NCBI GenBank assembly: GCA_015039365.1
Contig: WION01000004.1
Location: 806,001-870,000 of the forward strand
Reading direction: 5' to 3'
Source: Amanita rubescens
Taxonomy: Eukaryota > Basidiomycota > Agaricomycetes > Agaricales > Amanitaceae
Length of the DNA stretch: 64,000 nucleotides
Both the position numbers and the translations under genes were made by a program. The notes under the pieces are model-generated. The model ran no database searches. It worked only from the letters and a program-made list of their open reading frames with translations, and was not told where the DNA came from. Below, piece after piece: positions 21,281 through 33,994 of the stretch (positions within the stretch are counted from its first letter, which is position 1; every line of letters begins with the position of its first letter).

Positions 21281-24200
21281 ATGGCCTCCGGTCATCCCTT
21301 ACTGACTCTTCCGGCACTCCCGCCTCTGGATCTCGCTCTAAATTGTAGTGTAACGACGGTGGAGGTCGAGCCGCGCGATGATTCCAACGGCGACGCCTTG
21401 ATCGAGTCCTATTCCACAGCACAGGACAAGACAGATGTGCAGTCACGTATACCCCCTGCTCCAAGCCTTCGCAAGTCCGTCTCCGTGGATTCCTTCGCCC
21501 AGTACAATCAGAAATCTCCCGTGCTATCAGGACCCCGCCCGAATCGAGGTCACACAGGCTCAGCGATTGAACCGCCTCGCAATATTGTGTATGGCGTCTC
21601 ATCAAGTTTGCAGAAGGAACGAGAAGAGCAGATCCAAGCTACTCGCAATCAAGGAGCAAATGTCAATTCTACCAAGGATGGTATGGATCCTGCACTCCAC
21701 GATTCCGACGTCGAACGGTCGGATACATTAGGTAGTCCAGTTGAGCGCTACCGTCATACTTCACCCAAGCCTCAAGATCACGCGAAGCCAGTCCTGCGAG
21801 GGGGCGAATTGCCCCTTCCTTCTCGCACTCCAACCCTGAGCACAACATCTAGTCTGAGCAGTGTACTCAGCGACATTACAACGAACTCAAGCACACTGGA
21901 AGATACAGCTCGGTCATTGTCTTCAACTTCACTACAGCTTCCTAGGCGAGGGACTTTACCTGCAGTCACTGCTCCAGGACGCGCCCGCAGTGGTAGTTTA
22001 GGTGTTTACAGTCCACGATCAGTGAAGCGGCCCACAACGAGTAGTTATATCGTGAGCAGTCGGCATTTGTATCTTCTGCTTTGCTGACCTATTTTCGCAG
22101 TACGATTTGCGGAATGTTGATCCAACTGTGACTCTTGTTGTCGTGGGCACTTCGGGATGCGGGAAATCGACAGTGATTCGAAAAGGTCTCAAAAAGTTTG
22201 CCCTTTCCGAGCCCATCGCATGTCGATCCATATCGGGAATACCGGGATTAACATCGGTTACAAATTGTAAGCATATTTCCGCTCAAGTTCGTGATTGCTT
22301 GGAAGTAATAGTCGAACAGATATACGGCGTACCGGTCGTGTCGGACAATTAGAAAACATCATTGATTGTCCACTGAAAGTTATTGAAGCCAATGTTATGT
22401 CACCAACTATCCAAGAGTCTCAAACGACAAGGAGTAGCCCGATACTTGACCCCATTTCCAGAGTGGATGGTATTGTTGTATGCTACGATGCATCAAGTCC
22501 TCCTTCTTTTTCACCGGTTGAAAATATACTTTGTATGCCTTCTCTGTTTATCGTGGTGACGAGCACTGAAAAACTCGTAGCCGATTATGGCTCCATGCGA
22601 ACTCCAATGTTAGTGCTGGCGTGCAAATCTGACTTGACTCATGAGGTGGATTCTGCAAGGGCGCACAGTCTGTGCAAACAGTATGATGTTGGTTTGATAG
22701 AAGTGAATCAGGACATTGGAAAGGACCGGATCGGACTTGTATTTGAGTTTTTGATGCAAGCAGTTTGGCGTGATCGTCGTACGTGCTCATTCACTTCGGG
22801 GACATTTGGTTTAACGGCAAATTTTAGGCGACAGGAGACAAGGCTCTGATGTTAGGTATCGGAACCCCGCTTCACCTCGACTATTGAAACACTCTTCTCT
22901 ATGGCATACGTCCCAATTAACTGTGCCTGCTGCATCGTCACCGCAGATAACCGTGAATACAGCATCGGTGGATCAGTCTTCGGGGGTTACCAGCAGTTTG
23001 AATCCGCAAGCCTCGCCTTCTACCTACTCACCAACAGTTTCTATCTCTTTGAACGACCCTAAAATTTCCGGAGACCCCCGTGTTGTTAATTGGAAACGGG
23101 GTCATGGTCTCCCGCCGCTGAGACCACAGGTTGTGCGAAGTGATAATATGGAGGAACACATCCCTTCTGCGATCAAAGAAAACACGAATCCTAACGTTCA
23201 CGATACATCTGCGGATAAAATCGACGTAAAAGACCTGTGAGTACAACATATGTGGTATATATACAATCTAACATCATACAAGTAAACCCACGTTGTACAT
23301 GACAATTGACGAATTATTAGACAAATTATTGTTCTTGGCGGTTAGCGCAGACGGTACGTCTTAGCATCATGATTTCTTTCAGCTCATTTGACGGTGCATA
23401 GATCCGGCATTTATCACACATTTTTTGTTGACATATAGGCGCTTCGCAACGCCTCGCAGTGTTCTTCTTGCTATGCAAAAGCGACTGCGGCAGCTCGATA
23501 GCCCCTCAGGGGATCCAATGTTTGCATGTTTTGCTCAGATGAGGTAATATCGAATCTGTCTTGACGGTGCCATATTGATGATTTGTAGAATATGCGCTCT
23601 ACTCGAGGCATGGATCAAAGATTATCCTCATGATTTTGCAGTACGCGGAACCGCAGGCGCGTTATCTGCCTTGATCAAGTCGATTTTGTCAAAAACATAT
23701 CTATTACATTACGGTTCTGAACTTCTTCCTTTCCTTGAGACATTACCATCCCTCAAGGATGAAGATGGTGCTTGGGCTCTGAAATTAGACAATATTGGAG
23801 GTGACAGCGACACTGAAAGTCTTCTCGACGATGACGAGGTTATCAAGCCGGTAGAAACAGAGACCAGCACAAGTAGTGGGCGTACTTCACCTTTGCAAAA
23901 GGCTCAACCAGGTCCACTTCGCGAGCGGAAAGCGAGCCTCCCTCTCGCAAAGGCGCTTAAACAGGTCGCAGGTTCTGTTGTAAACAGCCACAGTTCTGAG
24001 CCCGCTGAGGCATCCACAAAGCACGTGCTGAAGGAGCTTGTGAAAGTGGCACATGAAGTCATGCTATTAGACGCCGATGCAATAGCTCAGGAAATAACAA
24101 GGTTACAGACAAAATTATTCCTAAATATCCAAGTCAGTTCACTTGGTAATTTTCGTCTATGGACGGACCAGTAATTGTTGATTTCAGCCAAGGCACTGGC

Positions 24201-25313
24201 TCCATCTGACTTTTGTTGGCAAAAATGAAGCTAGCGAATCGATTACTGCACTCAACTCTTTTTCAAATCATGTTGCAGAATGGTAGCATCGCTTAATTGT
24301 CTGTTTGCTGATGAAGCTAATACCTTCCTATAGGGTTCTCTCCCTTATCCTGTGTCACGATAAACCGCGAAATCGTGCCAGACAGATTGAGAAATTTGTA
24401 GATGTAGCCGCGAAGTTGCGGCATCTGAACAATTACTCAGCGCTGCGTGCCTTCATCGCGGGTATTCATAGCTCTACTTATCCTGGAGATGAGACTATGG
24501 AAACGTTTAGAGCCAAAAGCCCTGACCATTACAAAATTCTTCAATCCTGGGAACTTCTGTTTCGACCCTTGCGTTCTCATCGTGCGTATCGCATGGCGTT
24601 GAGGAACTCCAAGGGTGGATGTGTTCCCGCATTGTTAGCTCTCCAATTGATCTGCTGTGACTTTTCTAACTAATGAAACAGAGAGGTCCATATTCAAGAC
24701 CTTATCAGGGCACATGAAGGAAATCCAGACACACATGTTCACGATGCTACCAAGATTCATTGGGGAAAATTCAACTTGTTTGGAAAATTCATTATAAGCA
24801 CGACACAGTGCCAAATCCAATGCCGTAGTGCCGTAGATTATCATTTCGTTGACCGGAGTGACACGATTGAACGTCTGTTCAGGTTGCCTTTTATGAGTGA
24901 AGAGGTGCGTGGTCAAATTTCGGTTGTTGAAGAGAGTGTTGATAGCGCAGTAGCTGAAGAGGATGCGACTTCCACCAGAATACGCGGATTCTGGAGCAGC
25001 TACCCTACCAAGTATACTTTCGAGACCTAGTCCCTCTCATCATACTCCACCCTCAACAACACCTCCACGACCTTCCCAGCATCAGCAGCATCAAGCTCCG
25101 TCGCACCCAGCATATCCCCAGTCAACAATTTCCCATCCCCCTCCCCCCGAAACCATCGCACCTCAAGTCACTCCACAGCAGACCCCAAATTTATCCACAA
25201 TACAACAGATGGCCCCACGAGGCTCGCTCATGAAAACAAAACTTGTCGAAACGTTTCCTCCACAGCCTCACGATAAAGATCTTCTTGCAGTGCATAAACT
25301 GCTTTACTGGTGA
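21281..25313 (+). CDS. RasGEF (Cdc25-type) with N-terminal GTPase-like module
   Basis: Domains in order: a Ser/Pro-rich disordered leader of about 250 residues from ATG 21281; a P-loop module beginning DLRNVDPTVTLVVVGTSGC with GKST, later IVVCYDASSPPSF and MLVLACKSDLTHEVD (in the NKxD position); a linker; a REM domain (MTIDELLDKLLFLAVSADD, DPAFITHFLLTYRRFATP); an acidic insert; and the catalytic RasGEF domain (LSLILCHDKPRNRARQIEKF, NNYSALRAFIAGIHSS, YKILQSWELLFRPLRSHRAY, KGGCVPALEVHIQDL). It should activate a Ras-type GTPase by GDP release. No DxxG switch-II motif is evident in the GTPase-like part. For the end I prefer an intron at 24904-24952 that joins MSEE to LKRMRLPPEYADSG and a Pro-rich tail. 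Unspliced reading stops at 25030. Divergent from the SurE gene (117 bp). Confidence 0.88.
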
Positions 25314-25703
25314 CCCATGCACCAGTAATTGGAAATACTGTCCTATTATGTATAGCGACCACGAATTTGACGATTGAGATACCCACGATTTGGACAGTTA
25401 TCTTATAGGATTTGTTACCCATTTGTACAACAGCTGCTTTTCGAGTTGACGTATACCGCTGTCCACTTCATGTTGAGTCTCGGGGTTCGTTGCAAGTCAG
25501 TATAGTAGACGCAAGCTGATATCGCTTGACTGTAGATTTCTTACACTGCAGCTCTAGACAATTCATACATGTATACAGCATTTCCTGGCGACTGCAATTT
25601 GAACATCTTATGCTTGTCACGTGTGACAGTCACGACAAAAACCCCTTCGAAGTTTTGACGGCAAGCCACATAAACTTTGTGAAGTAACAGTGTTCAACTC
25701 GAA
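25314..25703. other. Intergenic, DRS1 promoter
   Basis: No gene seen. It contains a CACGTG at 25618-25623 within TGTCACGTGTGACAG, a larger imperfect palindrome 81 bp upstream of the DRS1 ATG. Confidence 0.5.
25618..25623. promoter_or_regulatory. CACGTG E-box upstream of DRS1
   Basis: A perfect CACGTG, extended to the symmetrical TCACGTGTGA, 81 bp before ATG 25704. Candidate bHLH site; binding is inferred only. Confidence 0.35.
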
Positions 25704-28252
25704 ATGGCGGATTATATTATGACAATAGACTCGGATGGAGAGGATCAGCCTCAGGAACATATTCGAGAAAAAGATGATGCCAAATTCGATTCAGAATTTG
25801 TCTTCGACGTTACTGGCGATCCATATGTTGATGTTATAGATCAACAGAATACCCTACACAGCGTGGTTCAAGGGGGTTTGAAACCGGTTTGTATCGAGTT
25901 CTGTACGGAAGATTTAAATGCTCATTTACCACTTTCAGGGCCAAATTTCAGTCGATGATATTATAGCACGACGGAAAATATCTGTGAAGCGGAAACGACA
26001 GGAGAATTTTAGTGACAGCATGGAAGAATCAGATGAAGACATAACGGAGGATGAAAATTCGATATCTGGAGGTTCTGGGCATGATACATCAGACGAGAGC
26101 GATCTGGAAAGTAACGCTGACCAGAATGACAGTTCTGGGGAAGAAGACATTCATTTCGATTCTTCAGACGAATCAGAGCTGGAAACACAAGAAGACAAAG
26201 ACCGTAAGGCTGCGTACTTCGATTCTGATAGCATACCCAAGGAGGTTCACGACTCGTTCCTGAAGATGAATCTGTCGCGCCCAATTATGAAGGCTCTGAC
26301 GAACTTAGGTTTTAATAAGCCTACTCCAATTCAAGCCTCGGCAATACCTGTCGCTCTTCTGGGCAAAGACATAGTGGGAAATGCGGTAACGGGCTCAGGG
26401 AAGACAGCAGCGTTTCTGATTCCAATGCTAGAACGGCTGATGTATAGAGAGAAAGGGAAAAATGCAGCCGCTACGAGGTGTCTTATCCTGGTCCCAACCA
26501 GAGAGCTGGGCGTCCAGTGTTTCGATGTTGGGAAGAAGCTAGCAATCCATACAGACATACAATTCTGCCTGGCTGTCGGTGAGTTGTATCCTATTCCTGT
26601 CTGTTCATGCGTAATCATTTTCCAGGTGGATTATCTCTGAAATCTCAGGAAGCAGCCTTGCGGAATCGGCCTGATGTCGTAATTGCAACTCCGGGCCGCC
26701 TTATAGACCATCTGCGGAATTCTCCGTCGTTTAATCTTGAAGCACTAGATATTCTTGTGTTAGATGAAGCGGATCGGATGCTCTCTGATGGATTCGCCGA
26801 TGAACTTGGCGAGATAATAAAGTCATGCCCCATGTCAAGGCAGACCATGTTGTTTTCTGCGACGATGACAGACTCCGTGGATGAATTGGTGAGAATGTCC
26901 CTCAACAAACCCGTTCGGCTGTTCGTGGACCCCAAACGGAGCACTGCCCGAGGTCTCGTACAAGAGTTCGTCCGAGTACGCGCTGCCAAGGAAGCCGAAC
27001 GTTCAGCATTGGTCGCTGCGTTGTGCAAGCGAAACTTCAAACATGGAGTTATCATCTTCCTTCGTAGCAAGAAACTTGCACATCAAATGCGCATAGTGTT
27101 TGGCTTGCTTGGCATGAAGTGCGAAGAATTGCATGGTGATCTGACGCAGGAACAAGTCAGTATTGATTGTCGTGTATTTATACCACTCACATTGTCCATT
27201 CGACAGCGTCTCGGAGCCTTAAAACAGTTTCGCGATGGGTCAGTTGATTTTCTAATGGCGACTGACTTGGCATCACGCGGTTTAGATATCAAGGGCGTCG
27301 AAACGATCATTAATTACGATATGCCTGGAGAACTTGCACACTATCTCCACAGAGTAGGGAGGACAGCGCGTGCCGGTAACAAAGGACGGTGTGTGCAATC
27401 TTATACCTGCTACATGCAGAATTTGAGCATTGTGATTGTCAAGATCTGTGACACTCGTTGGCGAAGGCGATCGAAAAATGCTCAAGGCAGCCATCAAACA
27501 TGCGAATGGCCAGGATCAGATCAGACACCGAGTCATTGCTCCAGATATTGTGCAAAAGTGGACCAAGACACTTGAGGAACTGAAAAACGACGTAAAGGAA
27601 ATCTTGCGGGAAGAAAAAGAGGAGAAGGAGGTGAGCCATGAGGACATTAGATTATATATTGAAGTCTAACAACCTTATCACACAGCTTAGGCGAGCCGAA
27701 ATGGAACTGAAAAAGGGTCAGAACATGATGGAGCATGAAGCAGAGATATTCTCGCGGCCCGCTAGGACATGGTTTCAAACCGCGACAAAAAAACAAGAAT
27801 CAGAATGTAAGTGATTATTTTTTTTGGTCGCGTATCCTAATCTCGCATGCATAGCTTTGAGCAAACAACAATACCAAGCTTCTTCTAGCATTGAGACGAA
27901 GTTAAGTAAGTCGCAGAAAAGCACAGATGTTAATAAGGTAAATTTCAGCGAGATATAACCATTTTAGATGGCTGATGAGTTCAAGCCCAAGAGAGACCGG
28001 TTGTCGGGACTCTCAAGAAGGGAGAAACGGCGAAAGTTGGCTATGGAAGAGGAAAAAGAGACCGGAGACAGGCGCGCATTAGACGCAGCAATTCGGCTCG
28101 CCAAGCGAGCCAATCGACCAGCGAAGATCGGAGCCTCCGAGAAACATGCGGACAAGCGCAGTGGTAAAAAAAATAAGGCATCAGAGCGAAGGACAAGTAG
28201 TCGAAAAAAAAGCGCATTTGATAGTGAGATTGGTAGGAGGAAGGGCAGGTAG
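25704..28252 (+). CDS. DRS1: DEAD-box RNA helicase DRS1/DDX27
   Basis: This nucleolar helicase acts in 60S subunit assembly. All helicase motifs are visible: Q motif [11 protein letters not shown], motif I AVTGSGKT, Ia PTRELGVQ, Ib [35 protein letters not shown] and [12 protein letters not shown]. The acidic N terminus ([30 protein letters not shown]) and the basic, Lys-rich C terminus ([35 protein letters not shown]) are those of DRS1 rather than of other DEAD proteins. The block [13 protein letters not shown] upstream and [12 protein letters not shown] downstream also fit. Introns lie near 25882-25937, 26581-26625, 27154-27206, 27389-27434 and several between 27630 and 27967. Start ATG 25704. 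Confidence 0.95.
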
Positions 28253-28370
28253 ACACTTAGACACTGAAGTACTAGAAGTACTGGAAGTAGGACTTCCCAA
28301 TCCGTGACATATTCGTCGTGACCAAGGGATCATCCAGCATGTCACGTCTTCGTACCATCAACAGGCTTAG

Positions 28371-31300
28371 ATGCAAACAAACGCATTTGCGTCCCTTGCC
28401 GTGCTGCAATTGACTTCGCCTAGCCGCTTGCTTACGTCGTCTTGCTGTCCAGATAAGGATCTGCTTATTTTAATTTCCCGATTAGGCGGTCAAGATAGGA
28501 TTAGCCTTTGGAACTCAACTCAGGGCACAAAAACATGGGAGGTCGACATCGGTGACGAGAACAGTGGTGCTGCCGTCGCAGATATCGCTTGGAGCCCAGA
28601 CGGTATGAAGCGGTATATAACGTGGATGAGCTTTTCTGTTCACGAAGCACAGGACAGAGCCTGGCCGTTGTACACGATCCTCCTCAAATAACTCTCCATT
28701 CTGTTCAGGATGGCAAACGGCTGTTGCTCATACCAACTCCTAAGCAATCTGCATCCTTGCGACCAACGCCTCGCTTGATGGGAATCTGGTGGTTTCTCGA
28801 TGATAAGACTCAAAAATCGAGCAGCATTCCTGACATTTTTCAGCGTAACGACGTCATCGTGGGTTCTTTGCTGGTTCCACTGTTTTAACTGTGCTGAGCT
28901 GAGAGTTGGAGAGACTGGGTCAACTCTTTCTATTTTGAAGAACTTACCCCTGCTTGACGACCTACAGGAAGATATAGAGAGAGTAACGTGAAGCTCTAAA
29001 GTCGTATTGTTCTTTGAATATTCCTGACTATGACGGCAGGGCGACGGATCTGTTTGCCTTTCAGGGCTCTCAAACACGCACTACTCCGAAGTCCCAGTTG
29101 CCAGATGTTATCAAATCATGGCCATTATTGACCTTGAACTCGTCATTTACTTCGATCGGTCGTGCTCCGCAGGGAAAGAATGAGGCCTTACCTGAGACAG
29201 AGGAATCCAATGCAAACAGCATATTAGTGGTCGCTGATGAAACAGGCAGTTTGCACTTTTTTTTGGACGGCACATTTCCGCTCGGCCCTGTCTTATTGGG
29301 CCCCGACTTATCTGTTTCAACCTTATTAAAGAAGCCCACGCGTCCTGTATTCATTGCACATCCTTATGTCTACATCAAGGACCGCTATGCGACGAGCGCG
29401 AGGCCGTTGGTTATTTCATTACCCCTTCTTTCAAATAGGAAACCGAGAGACCTCGCGATGCTTTCTTCAACTTCCCGAGAGTTGCTGTGGTATGTCATGC
29501 GGTCTGTGAAAGAAATGCGGGCCATGTGGTTTGGTTCAGAGACTACTAGCGGTGCTCGGGAGATTGGCCCAAAATGGATCCGTGCACTGGAAGAAAAGCA
29601 AAAGGAGCAATATGGCCGTGGGTTCTTGCGTATTGCACTAGATATTTGATAACTGATATCCGTTATAGAAGATGAACCTAACCCAATCCTAGATTTGACT
29701 TGCTTGTTGCTCACAGGCCGGGTATCTGAACCGCTCCTAGATTATCTTGGGAGTGGAGAGCAATTGAGTGAAAGGGTCAGCATGGTTGCTATAGACCCAG
29801 ACTAATTCCACTCAACCCACCACAGGGAATTCAGAAATGGGAAACAATAATGACTGAAACCTTGACGAAACTACGTGACTTCTCAGAGAAGCGCGTTGCA
29901 CCTGCTTGCCAGCGCCTTCATCTTGTGTTAGAAGAGCTTCATGGTTGGTCTCAATTGTACGTCGACTATTTCGATTAGTTCCTCCTCTTATTCATCACAG
30001 AAGACAACAATTTGATCTATTTCAGCTATCTGTTGGTGATTTGACAATGTGTCTGGACCTGACAGGAAGAGCAGTCGTTATTGCAAGTTGGCTGGCCAGT
30101 GTTGCTCGTCGGGAGCTTATTCGCTTCAGAGAATTTATATCGTGGCTTCGCTTTGGTAAGCAGAAAGCCGCTCGTTCACGTATACAAATCTTTAGCGTGC
30201 AGAAACGTCGGTCATTGCAAATACCAATAATGACAATACACCTGTCCCTAAACATGATCTTCTGGAAGTCAACCATTATTTTATGTCAGGACTTGTCGTC
30301 AGCTCAATTGACAAGTGGTTTATGGGCCCCGTCCCGTCGTTTTCGCCCCGGGAATTAGGACTACCAGGTGACGCCTATGGAAGCATTGCAGAAGTCCTTG
30401 AAAAGGTGCGCTCTGTCCTGAGTACACCTGATCAGGTAGTATGGCAAGCTGTTCGTACCACATAACCGTGATTTCTCTCCGCATTTTGATTGATCGGAAC
30501 CATTGCCAGAATGGCGCACAAAGGGATTTGAATCACCTGGACCGAAACCTTGATGCTTTGGTGCAAGAGTTGGCGACGCGCTGTCGGCGAATTTTCGATC
30601 ACGCTGCCCATGCCGTCTCTCGATCTTCGGTTGTTTCAGGGCGTGACCTTGTGTTAACACAGGCGGCAGACGCAAGGCATTCGGCGATTATCCGCGGTTC
30701 TATCCGAGAACGAAACACAATTCATGAGGTGAGTATTTAATACATCAGGACTAGTGTCAGTGTCGGAATCATCAGGGAGGCGAAATTGTGCAACATCTCG
30801 CATCAATAATTCCATCCGAGGAACAGACCTCATGTGCGTAGGTGGATTGATGTCGCTCGCGGTTGACAGGTATAATTTGTCATTACAGTGATCTTGGCCC
30901 GCTTGCGGTTCAATGAAGAGACTAGTGGAATCCCGCATGAAATTGGGTTTATCTCTATAAAGATCTGTCTATCCGAAGAAAGCAATGAAAACCGGCCTGG
31001 ATTTGAATTACTAGAAGCCGATTTTTTTGATGATGAACTTATCGCAATAATCTATCGGCTTCGTAGCAAAGACAGTAAGTAAAATGTGGTGTTCTTCCTA
31101 TCACACGCTGTTGATCGAAACTCTCAGAATCGACTTTTATAGCAACGGTCAAATATAGTGATTTAGGGTATCAGCCGCTTGAGCCGAGCTTGTACGTAAA
31201 ACTGTCTGGCCGCGAAGATCTGATGCTGCATGCGATGGAGCGTTGGAAGGAAGGAAGTGTATGATAGCAAAATTCACACTTATTTGCCCAGTAACACTGA

Positions 31301-31509
31301 CCTTGCATTAGTTGCACCCTATGGAAATGCCGATCAAACGCTGTCGCATACTTAAAGGTTGCAAGACAGGCCGGGTGTTTTTGGCGGTGAACGGAAGAAT
31401 TGGCCGGAGGATAGCTTGCGTGCTTGATGAAAAAGGGACAACAGTAGAGACATTTGATCTGGAGGGAGACGCTGAAGATATGGAGATCACGGAGGATGAA
31501 GAAAGTTGA
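28371..31509 (+). CDS. APC4: Anaphase-promoting complex subunit 4 (APC4)
   Basis: A scaffold subunit of the APC/C ubiquitin ligase that drives anaphase and mitotic exit. The N-terminal propeller opens with LAVLQLTSPSRLLTSSCCPD, DLLILISRLGGQDRISLWN and AAVADIAWSPDGQSLAVVH. Then come SQLPDVIKSWPLL and the helical region with LLWYVMRSVKEMRAMWFGS, GPKWIRALEEKQ, LTCLLLTGRVSEPLLDYLG and SGEQLSERGIQKWE. The APC4 long domain adds VAPACQRLHLVLEELHGWSQ and the later propeller part YVKLSGREDLMLHAM. It ends with the acidic tail FDLEGDAEDMEITEDEES. There are at least eight introns. Only 118 bp separate DRS1 stop and this ATG on the same strand. Some middle exon borders (30720-30900) are approximate. Confidence 0.9.
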
Positions 31510-31946
31510 GAGCGGCCGTGCGTCGACGGGGTTGCTTATTGGAGATAGAGTATGGCGCCAGGTGTTCGGCATGACGGGTGGCTCTAGCTGGATATGGTTA
31601 TTGGGGTTGCTGATGGGGCGAGAACCCTGGCGCCAGGGAGAATAAATTGATTTAGCCGGCGTTGCGGAAACTCAAGCGAGGCAGGAGTGGCGGTCAAAGG
31701 AGATAATTCCGGGCAAGAGAAGCTGGCTGCTTGCATTCAGGTCCAATCCACCCTTCGAGAATGTCTGCTGTCAGCATGAGCGCCGCACCCCCTCAGCCAA
31801 TCTTAAATTGTCCCAATATCGGCTAAGCTGTTCTCTTTAAGGGCCGCGGACCCTCTCCTCGTGCCCGCTGATTCGAGATTCTTTTTTCGATGCCATTTTA
31901 AAAATCACCTCTCCGTTCGCTCTTTCCACTGAACTTCCCCTCTCTA
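31510..31946. other. Intergenic, bZIP gene promoter
   Basis: No gene supported. It contains pyrimidine-rich sequence just before ATG 31947 (CTTCCCCTCTCT), common near transcription starts in basidiomycetes. Confidence 0.45.
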
Positions 31947-33443
31947 ATGCCCAAATCAAATCCTACTTTGTCACCCACCACTACTAATTCTCAACCATCT
32001 TCTGCTAAATCAAATCCAGACGATGCCGTAAACAAGTTAACCGACGTTGCTCTACGGAAAAAGAAGAATGCAGATGCCCAGGCGGCTTTTAGAGCTCGCA
32101 GAGCAAATTATATTGCTACCCTCGAAGAGACAGGTGATGTCTGTTTTTTTTTCGTCGGTTCGTCATGCTTGACATAACCTGCAGTCACTAGCCTTGAATC
32201 CGTCGTGCTGCAGTTACAGGATTCCTGCAGAGAGGCACGGAGAGATGCTGCGATTCTGCGCACTGAAAACGCGTATTTACGCTACGAATACCGAGAGCGT
32301 GAAAAGTTTTGGAGAACACTATGGTCAGCTAAGAAGGCCGGTCCAGAGGAGTTGCCACCAATGCCACCATTGTTTTATGCATGCGCACAGCCGACCCCGT
32401 TGCCTATCTCGATGAATGGACACCTCCACATTCAACACTATGGTCACGATCAACTCAGCTACAGGACGACCGACGATCCAGCAGCTGTGTGCCACGGCAC
32501 ATATTCCGGGTCTGGGCAACATTACCAAAGCCATTGCTCCCCGTTATCGTACGGCGCGGCGGACGAAATTACAGATGAAACACCCCAATCGCTTACTGCG
32601 CGTCTGTCAAAATATAATGGATACAGCTACACCGTAGCAAATTCACGTGATGGCGCATGGGCGCCTTTAACACAAAATGCAGCTGGTGTTGCTCAAAATA
32701 ATCAGCAGTCGCATACGCCACCGTTTGGGGAATCACCCACTCTCACCTCTTCCAACATGCCATATGTTTCTCGATTTCCCACAGAAGACCAGAAAGTACC
32801 GCTGAATGGACTTGAGGCAGCGCCGTTGGTCTTCCCGGACAGTCGGTCACTCTCACCAACTTCTACTCCAGGATCTGCGTCCACCACTTCTCTGACGTCA
32901 CCGTTCCAATTCGCATTTCCTGAAAATTCAATCGGACAGAATCGTACTGATTTTGATTACCGACGTCACACTCATGAAGTTGCTCTCCATGGTGGAACAG
33001 CTGACGTAGCTCTGGCTGGTGCGAGCGTCGACGCCGTCCGCTACCGACAGGGGACTAAAAGGCCGCAATCTAGTGCGGACAGGTCGCTTCTCTCAGGTCT
33101 CCCTCTTCTCGCGGCAGACACTTGTTCTCCCCGTGATCGGGGAAACAGCGACGAAAATTGTACACTGTATTCCAGTTCGAGGCTTCGAAACCGCCGCAGT
33201 ACAGGCGCGTCTCGTTCGTCGCGATCTCCCTCACCAAATCCACCTCTATCGGGAACACTTGCAGTAATCAAGGCACAGGCGTTTGGAGCGTTGCGCAGGA
33301 CGCGCGCCCGAACCAAAAGGACAGCAGATGGGGCGGCTAAAGTAGCCATGGACGTGTTGGAGGCAAGAGGCATCGGTGTGGGCGTTACTCCAGGAACAAA
33401 ACGGCCGCGACTCGAGGACAGTCTTGATTTGGAACGCTCCTAG
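31947..33443 (+). CDS. bZIP transcription factor
   Basis: The basic region is ALRKKKNADAQAAFRARRAN, with the bZIP signature N-x7-R (NADAQAAFR). It continues YIATLEET, an intron (about 32132-32184), then the zipper TSLESVVLQLQDSC, REARRDAAILRTENAYLR with hydrophobic heptads. The remaining 330 residues are low-complexity: Pro/Ser/His-rich with SRSLSPTSTPGSASTTSL, and a C-terminal basic segment (RRTRARTKRTADG, GTKRPRLED) that could be a nuclear localisation signal. The Ala-Gln in the basic region resembles AP-1/Pap1-type or Yap-like fungal factors, but no Cys-rich domain is seen. Target genes cannot be inferred. It converges with GPI2. Confidence 0.88.
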
Positions 33444-33994
33444 CAAACTATCAACATGTGCTCTGGAAGGCTAATGTATAACTAACGACTTTCATGGTCA
33501 GTTTTGACGACATTATACACTTTTAATCATGTTATATATCTGTACTCTGTGTAATGTAATATGTCTTGCTCTCTTGCATACGACAAGGTCAAACGCTGTA
33601 AAAACGAACCCCAAAATTAGTTTGAGCGGCAAAGATTATCGTGACCAACCCTGAGACGACACCCATCAATTATTGATAAGGTAAGGAGGCCTTTGATATG
33701 GATCCATCTTATTCACGGCTAAGTAATGTCTGGAAGAAACGCGCATCCAACGTGTATCTGTATTCGTCCGACAATCTGCTAACCCTGAGGCGCAGCTAAA
33801 AGTTACGAAAAAAATACCGGAAAAGTCCATCACGCGCACTGGTTGACCCTGAAAAAAGGGTATATGTATTGGAGACAGGACAAAGGAATTTTAATCCACT
33901 CTAGGTACAGCAACGTCCCAAGGCCCGCGTAATTCACTAATAACCGGATCCGTGGTTAACGGCGAGTGTCCCTGGATTAGATTTCGGAAATTGC
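33444..33994. other. Intergenic between convergent bZIP and GPI2 genes
   Basis: Two 3' flanks meet here. AT-rich stretches (for example 33520-33560) could hold polyadenylation signals. I see no gene. Confidence 0.5.
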
